From: Sulfurimonas sp. HSL-3221
GTDB lineage: Bacteria > Campylobacterota > Campylobacteria > Campylobacterales > Sulfurimonadaceae
Direction: 5' to 3'
NCBI RefSeq assembly: GCF_021044585.1
Contig: NZ_CP087998.1
Location: forward strand, 1,116,001-1,180,000
Length of the DNA: 64,000 nt
Part shown: one piece after another, positions 58,113-64,000 of the stretch
Layout of the letters: each line of letters opens with the position of its first letter
Numbering within the stretch: position 1 is the first letter of the stretch
Notes under the pieces: generated by a model
Databases searched by the model: none
What the model saw: the letters and a program-made list of their open reading frames with translations, nothing else
What the model was told of the DNA's origin: nothing
Position numbers and translations under genes: made by a program

Positions 58113-59285
58113 ATGAAAATAGGAACGTTTACGGGACTCGGAATCCTACTGGTGCTGCTCGGCGGCTGTAACGAATCGAACAAGAGCGGTCTCGATCCGC
58201 AGAGGGTAGCGCTCGGCGAGGCGTTTTTCAATGATACGAACCTCTCAAACACGGGGAATCAGGCCTGCGCCTCCTGCCATGACGCGGGACGCGCTTTCAG
58301 CGAAGCGCGTACGGCAACGGCTCAGAACGATTTCGGTGCCGTCTCCATCGGTGACGACAATGTTTCCATCGGCGACCGCAACGCGCCGTCCGCGATGTAC
58401 GCGGCGTTCTTCCCGGCGTTTCATTTTGACGACGAGGCGGGCGAGGGCGAAGGGAGCGGCGGCCTCTGGCTGGGCGGCCAGTTCCACGACGGCCGGGCGG
58501 CAGACCTTAAAGCGCAGGCGAAGGGGCCGTTTTTGAACCCGGTCGAGATGCAGATGCCCGATTTCAGCAGTGTCGTGGCGCGGGTCAGGGCGAACCCTGC
58601 TTACGTCACGGAACTCGAAGCACTCTACGGCGACAGTGTCTTCGACGACGATGCCGTGGCCTACGACGCGATCGGGGAGGCTATCGCCACCTTTGAGAAG
58701 AGCGACGTCTTCGCACCCTTTGATTCGAAATACGACCGCTGGCTCAAAGGGGAGGCGGATCTTACCGAGCTGGAGCGTACGGGGCTGGAGATGTTCGTGC
58801 GCGCCGACAAAGGCAACTGCGCGGCCTGCCATCCCAACGTCGGGACGGGCGGCACGCCGGCCCTCTTTACAGATGCGACCTTCGACAACCTGGGGGTCCC
58901 CGTCAATGAAGCGGTCCGCAGCAACCCGAACAACCCGCTGAGCGCCGTGGCGGATTACCGCGACCTCGGTCTGGGGGGAACGACGGGCGATCCCTCCCTC
59001 GACGGCGCGTTCAAGGTGGCGACGCTGCGCAACATCGCGGTAACGGGACCCTACATGCATAACGGCGTCTTCAAGACCCTCAAAGCGGTGGTGCATTTCT
59101 ACAATACCCGTGACGTGACCGGCGCGCTCAACCCGGAGACAGGACTGCCGTGGCGCACGCCGGAGGTGCCCGAAACGATCAACATCGACGAGCTCGGCAA
59201 CCTGGGGCTGAGCGACGAGGAGGAGGATGCCATCGTCGCCTTCCTCAAAATCCTGACAGACGCCCGTTACGAATCGCTGCTGTAG
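58113..59285 (+). CDS. Di-haem cytochrome c peroxidase family protein
   Basis: The 390-residue protein starts with a lipoprotein signal, MKIGTFTGLGILLVLLGGC, so it is lipid-anchored in the periplasm. It has two CxxCH sites, QACASCHDAGRAFSE (about 52-66) and NCAACHPNVGTGGTPALF (about 235-252), plus the MauG/peroxidase context GALNPETGLPWRTPEVP. These proteins reduce H2O2 with electrons from small cytochromes. The lipoprotein form is less usual. Haem insertion would need the CcsBA protein. The preceding Fur-like box suggests iron control. ATG 58113 follows GGAG. Confidence 0.93.
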   Translation: MKIGTFTGLGILLVLLGGCNESNKSGLDPQRVALGEAFFNDTNLSNTGNQACASCHDAGRAFSEARTATAQNDFGAVSIGDDNVSIGDRNAPSAMYAAFFPAFHFDDEAGEGEGSGGLWLGGQFHDGRAADLKAQAKGPFLNPVEMQMPDFSSVVARVRANPAYVTELEALYGDSVFDDDAVAYDAIGEAIATFEKSDVFAPFDSKYDRWLKGEADLTELERTGLEMFVRADKGNCAACHPNVGTGGTPALFTDATFDNLGVPVNEAVRSNPNNPLSAVADYRDLGLGGTTGDPSLDGAFKVATLRNIAVTGPYMHNGVFKTLKAVVHFYNTRDVTGALNPETGLPWRTPEVPETINIDELGNLGLSDEEEDAIVAFLKILTDARYESLL

Positions 59286-59340
59286 CGATTGATTCGGCCC
59301 CGCCATTGCGCTATACTATCTAGAAAACAATGGAGGGGCC

Positions 59341-59565
59341 ATGTCCGTAGAGGGGCTGATGCTGAGTGCCGCCGCGCTGCTGCTAATCGTGACGGCGGGA
59401 CTTTTTTACCTTATTGTACGGCGGATCGGGCGTGCCCAGCGCGATGACAATGCGCGAATGGACAAACTCAGCGAATCGCTGATGGAGAAACTCGAATCCC
59501 AGTCACTTTCCGAAGAGCAGAAGGCGAAGATCGCCGAAGCGCTCAAAGAGATAAGGGAGCGTTGA
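59341..59565 (+). CDS. Small membrane protein with coiled-coil tail
   Basis: The 74-residue product has one transmembrane helix (about 6-27, LMLSAAALLLIVTAGLFYL) followed by a charged helical tail (LSESLMEKLESQSLSEEQKA). TATACT near 59310-59315 is the -10 and GGAGGGG precedes ATG 59341. Such tails often mediate self-association. Function unknown. Confidence 0.7.
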   Translation: MSVEGLMLSAAALLLIVTAGLFYLIVRRIGRAQRDDNARMDKLSESLMEKLESQSLSEEQKAKIAEALKEIRER

Positions 59566-59569
59566 CCTT

Positions 59570-59956
59570 TTAAAGGATCGCCCACAGCACCAGCGGCGGG
59601 TAGACGGCGAAGCCGGCATACGGCATCCATTTCCCCAGCGGCATAATGAGCATCTCCTGCAGCGGTGCGGAGACCTCCCTCTTTTCAAATACCTGCTGCA
59701 TCAGGACGATCTTTGTCGCGATATCGACCGTTTTGATAAAGAGGAGCATGACGGCGGGCAGCGCCATCCGCGTCTCCAGGATCAGCCAGATGGCAAAGTA
59801 GTAGGTGGGGTGCAGCAGAAAGAAGTAGAATATGCTTCTGTCATAGCGGCGCCGGATGCGTATGAGCATCTCCAGCATCGTCGGCGCCTTCTGCCAGGCA
59901 ATCTCGAAACCTTCGAGAAGCAGATAAAAAACCGTTACCGCGACAATGCTCTCCAT
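59570..59956 (-). CDS. Multi-pass membrane protein of unknown function
   Basis: The 128-residue protein has hydrophobic segments at about 3-16, 41-60, 65-85 and 105-127, with a basic stretch RIRRRYDRSIF after the first. I recognise no family. GGAAGGAATAG precedes ATG 59956. The minus-strand -10 TATAAT at 59991-59996 overlaps the promoter zone of the divergent gene. It converges with the small coiled-coil protein, ending 4 bp from it. Confidence 0.68.
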   Translation of the reverse strand: MESIVAVTVFYLLLEGFEIAWQKAPTMLEMLIRIRRRYDRSIFYFFLLHPTYYFAIWLILETRMALPAVMLLFIKTVDIATKIVLMQQVFEKREVSAPLQEMLIMPLGKWMPYAGFAVYPPLVLWAIL

Positions 59957-59978
59957 CTATTCCTTCCCCAATCTTTGT

Positions 59979-59996
59979 TAAAATAGCGCCATTATA
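59979..59996. promoter_or_regulatory. Interlocked divergent promoters
   Basis: Plus-strand TAAAAT (59979-59984) and minus-strand TATAAT (59996-59991) are 6 bp apart. Each predicted transcription start falls in the other's -10 hexamer, so only one direction can be open at a time. Confidence 0.5.
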
Positions 59997-60009
59997 CCAA
60001 GGGCAGTGC

Positions 60010-60750
60010 ATGAACGTTACCTACACGACGACGAATGAAGAAAATATCCCGGTCACGATCGAGGCGAACCTCGATTTTGAGCCCCAAAGCGACGATACGG
60101 TCTGGATGCTCTGGAGCTTTGCACCGCTCAAATCGCCGAACGCGGCGGGCGGGTGCAGCGAAGAGGAACGCCGTGTCCTCGATGCGATCAAGACGGAACT
60201 GAACGATCGGCTCGAACTGCGTAACGGCGCCCTGTATGCGGGCATGCGCCTGCAGGAGGGGTGGGCGGAGCTCTACTACTATGCCGCCTGGAGCAAGGGG
60301 GCGGAGCAGCAGTTCCGGGATCTTTTCAAGCAGCACGGCTACGGCCAGATAGAATACGGGGCGACCCGGGATACCCATCACGCCTTTTATCATGACGTTC
60401 TCGTACCCGATCCCTTTGAGCTTCAGCAGGCCAAAAGCGCCGAGATCATTGCGGAACTCTCAGCGGCCGGCGATGACCTCTCCTGTGAACGCCCGGTGGA
60501 GCATTACCTCTTTTTCCAGACGCGCACGGCGATGCAGCGCGCGGCGGTGGCTCTGGCCGAAGAGGGTGTGCGTATCGAGACGGACCTGGAAGAGGAGGGG
60601 CTCTATCCCCACGGACTTATGTACGAACGCACGCACGCCTGTACCCCCGAAGTGCTTGAGGAGGTCACCCGGCCGCTGATCGAAACCGCACTCGAGGCCC
60701 ACGGACACTACCTGGGGTGGAGTACCTCGCTTTCCGGAAACGAGGGGTGA
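60010..60750 (+). CDS. DUF695 and RraB-like two-domain protein
   Basis: The 246-residue protein has an N-terminal DUF695-like domain (about 10-130, with TVWMLWSFAPLKSPN and LYAGMRLQEGWAELYYYA). The C-terminal domain (about 150-235, HYLFFQTRTAMQRAAVALAE and LYPHGLMYERTHACTPEVLE) resembles RraB, an inhibitor of RNase E. RNase E is not universal in Campylobacterota, so the target here may be a different RNase. ATG 60010 follows AAGGGCAG. The downstream acyltransferase starts 2 bp after its stop. Confidence 0.75.
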   Translation: MNVTYTTTNEENIPVTIEANLDFEPQSDDTVWMLWSFAPLKSPNAAGGCSEEERRVLDAIKTELNDRLELRNGALYAGMRLQEGWAELYYYAAWSKGAEQQFRDLFKQHGYGQIEYGATRDTHHAFYHDVLVPDPFELQQAKSAEIIAELSAAGDDLSCERPVEHYLFFQTRTAMQRAAVALAEEGVRIETDLEEEGLYPHGLMYERTHACTPEVLEEVTRPLIETALEAHGHYLGWSTSLSGNEG

Positions 60751-60752
60751 GG

Positions 60753-61364
60753 ATGCGCAAGGGCGTGCTGCTGCTGCTCTGGACGGTGGCCGCGCTACTG
60801 GTGTCGCTGCGCTACCGCGTCCGGGCCGAGGGACGGGAACACGTTCCGCCGTCCGGGCCTGTGCTGCTGCTGGGCAACCATGTCAGCTGGCTGGACTGGC
60901 TGCTGGTGCAGATCGCGCTGCGCCGCCGTCTGCTGCGCTACATGATGGAGCGCGCCATCTACGAGTGGAAAGCGCTGGGGTGGATGTTCCGGCTGGGACG
61001 GACGATCCCCGTCTCCCCCAAGGCGTCGAAGCAGGCGTTCAAAGAGGCGATATCATCGTTAAACGCAGGAGAAGCCGTGGCTATTTTTCCCGAAGGGGGC
61101 ATCAGCCGGCGCTGCGAGATAGAAAAGTTTTATAGGGGATTTGAGATAATAGCGTCTCAGAGTCACGGGGGGGAAATCGTGCCGTTTTACATCGACGGGA
61201 TGTGCGGCAGCCGATGGTCCTATACCCGAAAGAGCCATACCGGCCCGCGGCGTTCGCTGCGGCGCACGGTGACGGTCGTCTTCGGTGCCCCGATGCCCCT
61301 TGCCAGCAGCGCGGATTCGGTCCGCGACGCGGTCATGCAGTTAAAGGATTCGATTGCTCAATAA
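60753..61364 (+). CDS. Lysophospholipid acyltransferase (PlsC family)
   Basis: The 203-residue protein has an N-terminal membrane segment (VLLLLWTVAALLVSLRY), then the acyltransferase motifs GNHVSWLDW (His-x4-Asp) and IFPEGGISRR (acceptor pocket). It would add an acyl chain from ACP or CoA to a lysophospholipid or 1-acyl-glycerol-3-phosphate. Start ATG 60753 follows GGGGTGAGG; the longer frame upstream overlaps the previous gene. It overlaps dgkA by 11 bp, so lipid acylation and diacylglycerol recycling are coupled. Confidence 0.9.
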   Translation: MRKGVLLLLWTVAALLVSLRYRVRAEGREHVPPSGPVLLLGNHVSWLDWLLVQIALRRRLLRYMMERAIYEWKALGWMFRLGRTIPVSPKASKQAFKEAISSLNAGEAVAIFPEGGISRRCEIEKFYRGFEIIASQSHGGEIVPFYIDGMCGSRWSYTRKSHTGPRRSLRRTVTVVFGAPMPLASSADSVRDAVMQLKDSIAQ

Positions 61365-61719
61365 ACCGGAATACACCCTCTTTAAAAATACGCGCTATGC
61401 CCTGAGCGGCCTCATCGAGGTGATTCGCAACGAGAGCTCTTTCAAACTGCAGCTGCTGCTCTTTTTCGGCATGGGCACCTTTGCCTGGCTGCTGCCGATC
61501 AGCCCGCTTTACAGCGCAATTTTGAGCATTTCTCTCTTTATCCCGCTCCTGGCGGAACTGGCCAACAGCGCGGTGGAGCGCGTCGTGGACCTGGTGACGC
61601 TCGAATACCATGAACTGGCCAAACGCGCCAAGGATGCGGGGGCGGCACTGGTGTTCGTTTCGCTCGTGATGACCGGCGCCATCTGGATCAGCACCCTGCT
61701 GATCGCTTTTTACTTCTGA
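61354..61719 (+). CDS. dgkA: Diacylglycerol kinase
   Basis: DgkA phosphorylates diacylglycerol released by membrane-derived glycan or lipid A modification, returning phosphatidic acid. The 121 residues hold three transmembrane helices and the family signature NSAVERVVDLVTLEYHELAKRAKDAG near 70-95 (first part AELANSAVERVVD). It has a TTG start at 61354 overlapping the acyltransferase gene. Its 3' end overlaps the convergent Cys-rich gene by 10 bp. Confidence 0.94.
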   Translation: MLNKPEYTLFKNTRYALSGLIEVIRNESSFKLQLLLFFGMGTFAWLLPISPLYSAILSISLFIPLLAELANSAVERVVDLVTLEYHELAKRAKDAGAALVFVSLVMTGAIWISTLLIAFYF

Positions 61720-61979
61720 GCCTTTTTCGCACTCGCATTGGCATCCGCCGCATACGCGCCGGGGAGTTCCGGGGTGTATCCGTTGGCGATGTCGAGGCAG
61801 CGCCGGTAGGCGGTATCGCAGGTGTCGTAACACGACGAGGAGGCGTTTTCCATTCCGTCACACTTCGCGACGCAGGCGTCGTTCCTTTCGTCGCATACTT
61901 CCATCGGGTCTCTCTCTTCGGCTTGCGCTGAAAGTGCCGCAAACAGTAGGCACGCTCCCCAAACTATCTGTTTCATCAT
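61710..61979 (-). CDS. Small secreted cysteine-motif protein
   Basis: The 89-residue product has a signal peptide (KQIVWGACLLFAALSAQAEE, cut near QA-EE). The mature part holds six cysteines in a mirror pattern, CDERNDACVAKC (C-x6-C-x3-C) and CYDTCDTAYRRC (C-x3-C-x6-C). That pattern would let two antiparallel helices be joined by disulfides in the periplasm. The C-terminus is Ala-rich. Two adjacent ATG codons at 61979 and 61976 follow GGAGGAG. No named family. Its role could be metal or redox related, but that is a guess. Confidence 0.75.
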   Translation of the reverse strand: MMKQIVWGACLLFAALSAQAEERDPMEVCDERNDACVAKCDGMENASSSCYDTCDTAYRRCLDIANGYTPELPGAYAADANASAKKAQK

Positions 61980-62072
61980 GCGCTTTCTCCTCCCGGCTGT
62001 ACGGCTGTCTATTTGGCATAGGGCAATGCAATGAGTGTCTAAATTATAGCGCTGTTTTTGCAAAAAAAGGAG

Positions 62073-62179
62073 TATAATTTCTGGTTTGCACTTATTTTTG
62101 TTTTGGCCGCTGCGCGCGGTCATAGTCGGGTAGCAGCCCGTGTTCGGCGCCCCTTGGCGCTTTACTATTTGAGGTCGAA
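62073..62179 (+). promoter_or_regulatory. Promoter and structured leader of the acidic small protein
   Basis: TATAAT at 62073-62078 starts a leader of about 95 nt. It contains several GC-rich inverted repeats (GGCCGC...GCGGTC near 62105-62122, GGCGCC...GGCGC near 62146-62161) before the GAGG ribosome site. The length and structure suggest post-transcriptional control. No known riboswitch is recognised. Confidence 0.4.
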
Positions 62180-62428
62180 ATGACGATTTCTGATATCGAA
62201 ATGGAAATGAAGTTGAACGGTGTGGAGGAAGCGGATGCCGCTTCGATCCTTGCGGTTTGCAAAACGAAGGGGTACGCCCCCGAAACCCTTGACGAAGAGC
62301 TGGAAAAACGGGGATACGAGCGCATCTTTACGTATGATTTTGAGAACGATGAAACCTGGGAGGACGACGAGGACGATTTCGCGCCGGTTGAACGCTTCCC
62401 CCACAAACACCGTTTCGATGATGAGTGA
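62180..62428 (+). CDS. Acidic hypothetical protein (82 aa)
   Basis: It starts MTISDIEMEMKLNGVEEADA, has ETLDEELEKRGYERIFTYDF and an acidic tail (DETWEDDEDDFAPVERF, ending HKHRFDDE). No family is recognised. GAGG lies before ATG 62180. The stop overlaps the next start by 8 bp. The leader is long and structured (see the preceding entry). Confidence 0.7.
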   Translation: MTISDIEMEMKLNGVEEADAASILAVCKTKGYAPETLDEELEKRGYERIFTYDFENDETWEDDEDDFAPVERFPHKHRFDDE

Positions 62429-62828
62429 GCGCGTGATGGAACCGCGGCAGTTGCTCGAACACTATTATGCGATGTGGAATGATAAGGATTTCTCCCAGGC
62501 TGATGTGCTGTTGGACCCCGATGTCCGTTTCAGGGGATCGCTGGGAATCGAAGCGAACGGCCTGGCGGGCTTCAAAGACTATGCTGAGATGGTGACACGG
62601 GCGTTTCCGGCCCTTTACCACGCCGTCGAGATCACCGTCGTCGAAAATGAGAGGGCTGCTGCATACGTCTCCTATACGGGCAAGCATGAAGGTGCGCTTT
62701 TCGGGCATCCGGCTTCGGGCAACAGGGTCAGCTTCTCCGGCGCCTCTTTTTTCCATTTCCGTAACGGCAGGATCGCATCGATCAACGTGCTCGGCGACCT
62801 CAATACGCTGCTGTCACAGTTGTCATAG
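62421..62828 (+). CDS. SnoaL-like (NTF2-fold) protein
   Basis: The 135-residue protein has the SnoaL/ketosteroid isomerase-like pattern: HYYAMWNDKDFSQADVLLDP, VRFRGSLGIEANGLAGFKDY, ERAAAYVSYTGKHEGALFG and FHFRNGRIASINVLGDL. Such proteins include polyketide cyclases and hydrolases acting on small molecules; the substrate is not predictable. ATG 62421 overlaps the previous gene. ATG 62436 is an alternative. It is followed by a separate operon after 65 bp. Confidence 0.83.
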   Translation: MSERVMEPRQLLEHYYAMWNDKDFSQADVLLDPDVRFRGSLGIEANGLAGFKDYAEMVTRAFPALYHAVEITVVENERAAAYVSYTGKHEGALFGHPASGNRVSFSGASFFHFRNGRIASINVLGDLNTLLSQLS

Positions 62829-62893
62829 TCACCTTTCTCTGTTACAATCTAAACCAAAAATGCCTTTTTGGCTACGAAAGTGAGCGGCGTATT

Positions 62894-63451
62894 TTGAAGA
62901 AACGGACCTTCCTGGCGATCTTATGTTTAGTGGCGTTCAGTGCGCTGGCGGCTGTGGAGACGGCCGCGCAGCAGCCCCCTGTCGTCGAAACACCGGCCGA
63001 AGTGAGCTGGAGCGACGAAGAGGCGGACGCGGGCGAGATCGGCACGAAACAGGTGATCGGGAAGGTGGAGAAGGTGTTTGTCGAACCGGGTGGCTTTGTC
63101 CTCGACGGCAGGATCGACACCGGTGCCAATACGACCTCCATCGGCGCAGAAGAGCTCCAGATCATCAATGAAGACGGCCAGGACTGGGCCCTGTTCAACG
63201 TGAACGGAAAACCGATCCGTGCCAAGGTCGTCCGTTTTGTCAAAATCAAGCAGCACGGCGCCCCCTCGCAGCGCCGGGCGGTTGTAATGCTCAAACTCAC
63301 CCTCAGTGACGTGACCCAGGCGGTCGAGGTGACCCTGACCGACCGGAGCAACTTCAAATACAAGATCCTCATCGGGGTCAATTTCCTGCATGATCACTTC
63401 ATCGTCGATGTCAGCCGAAAATATATCAAAGAGCTGGTGGAAACACCGTGA
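62894..63451 (+). CDS. Retropepsin-like aspartic protease (RimB/DUF785-type)
   Basis: The 185-residue product starts with a signal peptide (KKRTFLAILCLVAFSALAAV). It has the aspartic protease pattern LDGRIDTGANTTSIGAEE near 72 (the DTG of a retropepsin) and a second half, KILIGVNFLHDHFIVDVSRK. The family is usually called putative ATP-dependent zinc protease. In many genomes it stands in an operon with an inactive transglutaminase membrane protein and an ATP-grasp glutamate ligase. The next gene is the second of these. TTG start 62894; GTGA overlap with the next gene. Confidence 0.87.
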   Translation: MKKRTFLAILCLVAFSALAAVETAAQQPPVVETPAEVSWSDEEADAGEIGTKQVIGKVEKVFVEPGGFVLDGRIDTGANTTSIGAEELQIINEDGQDWALFNVNGKPIRAKVVRFVKIKQHGAPSQRRAVVMLKLTLSDVTQAVEVTLTDRSNFKYKILIGVNFLHDHFIVDVSRKYIKELVETP

Positions 63452-64000
63452 TATCGTCACGTTTTCAGGTATTGATGATCGCCATGCTGCTGGCGATGGC
63501 GGGGCTCTTCGTCTCCTGGTACAAGGTGGTGTACCTGGGTGTTCCTGTTACGCCCCATGACAAGCGATCCGTCTTTACGGTCACGGCGGAGGTGGACCTG
63601 GAAGGTACCGGCAGTGCCGCGTCGGTCTCGCTGCGCCTCCCGTCGCAGCAGCCGGGCATGAAGATCCTTGAGCGGGAGGGGGAGGCCGGCGAGTTCGGCA
63701 TGACGACCGCCTCCATGCAGGACGGAGAACTGCTGCACTGGACGAAACGGCAGTTTGACGACAAGAGCAAGCTTTTTTATAAGGTAAGGGTCACGCCCGA
63801 GCCGCTCTACGAGCCCCAGGAACGCAAGGATATGTGGGACACGACCCCCGCATACGACGACACGCAGTTCTGGGATGCATCGGAACAAGCCGCGGCGGCG
63901 GGGATCCTCAACTTCGCCCGGGAGCATTCGGCCGATGGGATCTCCCTGGCGGCACAGCTAATCGATATGTTCAACACCGAAATGCCGACCGATGCGGTCA
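63448..64000 (+). CDS. Inactive transglutaminase-like membrane protein, N-terminal part
   Basis: The gene starts with GTG 63448 and runs off the window, giving 184 codons here. After an N-terminal helix (VLMIAMLLAMAGLFVSWYKV) the residues match the N-terminal region of the inactive transglutaminase fused to seven transmembrane helices (VVYLGVPVTPHDKRSVFTVT, and ERKDMWDTTPAYDDTQFWDA). Members lack the catalytic Cys. It would be anchored beside the preceding retropepsin-like protein, and a RimK-type ATP-grasp ligase would be expected next. The pathway is thought to build or process glutamate-containing peptides; that is inference. Confidence 0.82.
   Translation, partial: MISSRFQVLMIAMLLAMAGLFVSWYKVVYLGVPVTPHDKRSVFTVTAEVDLEGTGSAASVSLRLPSQQPGMKILEREGEAGEFGMTTASMQDGELLHWTKRQFDDKSKLFYKVRVTPEPLYEPQERKDMWDTTPAYDDTQFWDASEQAAAAGILNFAREHSADGISLAAQLIDMFNTEMPTDAV

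Overview
The window is GC-rich bacterial chromosome and looks like the Campylobacterota (Sulfurimonas/Sulfurimonadaceae type). The pointers are a fused ResB-CcsA cytochrome c assembly protein (45092-48241), short gene spacing with many 4-bp stop/start overlaps, promoters with a strong TATAAT-type -10 but no clear -35, di-haem peroxidase, hemerythrin, Crp/Fnr and many c-type/b-type redox proteins. The phylum assignment is inference from gene content; the genus is not established.

Layout. 1-3.6 kb: end of gltD, then accD-thiE-rlmH-dksA-membrane protein, tightly packed. 3.6-12.9 kb: a 3 x 37 bp tandem repeat, dusB, a two-component pair, a TauE/SafE permease overlapping uvrA, a patatin, a short-chain dehydrogenase, and several small genes up to arfB. 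13.3-15.5 kb: a 650-bp stretch without a convincing gene, an OmpA-family lipoprotein, then a palindromic repeat element (element A). 15.5-25 kb: radC, a HigBA-like toxin-antitoxin pair fused into an operon with ywbE, and a Type I restriction-modification locus (hsdM-hsdS-nuclease-like gene-hsdR) with AT-rich accessory genes, which reads as an acquired defence island. 25-42 kb: lipoprotein/membrane pair, haem-ligand-less globin, ComB-like phosphatase, PAS histidine kinase, cytochrome b, hydrolase, HD-GYP protein, Mut7-C, DsrE, element B, SelO, an FAD oxidoreductase and gph. 42-50 kb: polA, ccsBA, a monohaem cytochrome, a pyrimidine dimer glycosylase, and a cupin-hemerythrin operon divergent from a Crp/Fnr regulator across a perfect FNR-type site. 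51-64 kb: hrpB, lolA, secA, LolC/E-type permease, cytochrome c peroxidase behind a Fur-like box, RraB-like protein, lysophospholipid acyltransferase, dgkA, small proteins and the first two genes of a retropepsin/inactive-transglutaminase operon running off the end.

Three things stand out. First, elements A and B are built of repeated ~110-bp modules whose two stems are kept by compensatory base changes between copies, so selection or copying acts on a folded structure. Second, at least four genes (dusB, the SDR, radC, hrpB) plus a short upstream ORF have the -10 hexamer 6-7 nt before the start codon and no Shine-Dalgarno sequence, which predicts leaderless mRNAs. Third, a DUF6615-like nuclease candidate sits inside the Type I R-M operon between hsdS and hsdR.

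Three small genes of 47-49 codons with good ribosome binding sites (12182-12325, 33633-33782, 39747-39893) are annotated here because ordinary length cut-offs would drop them.
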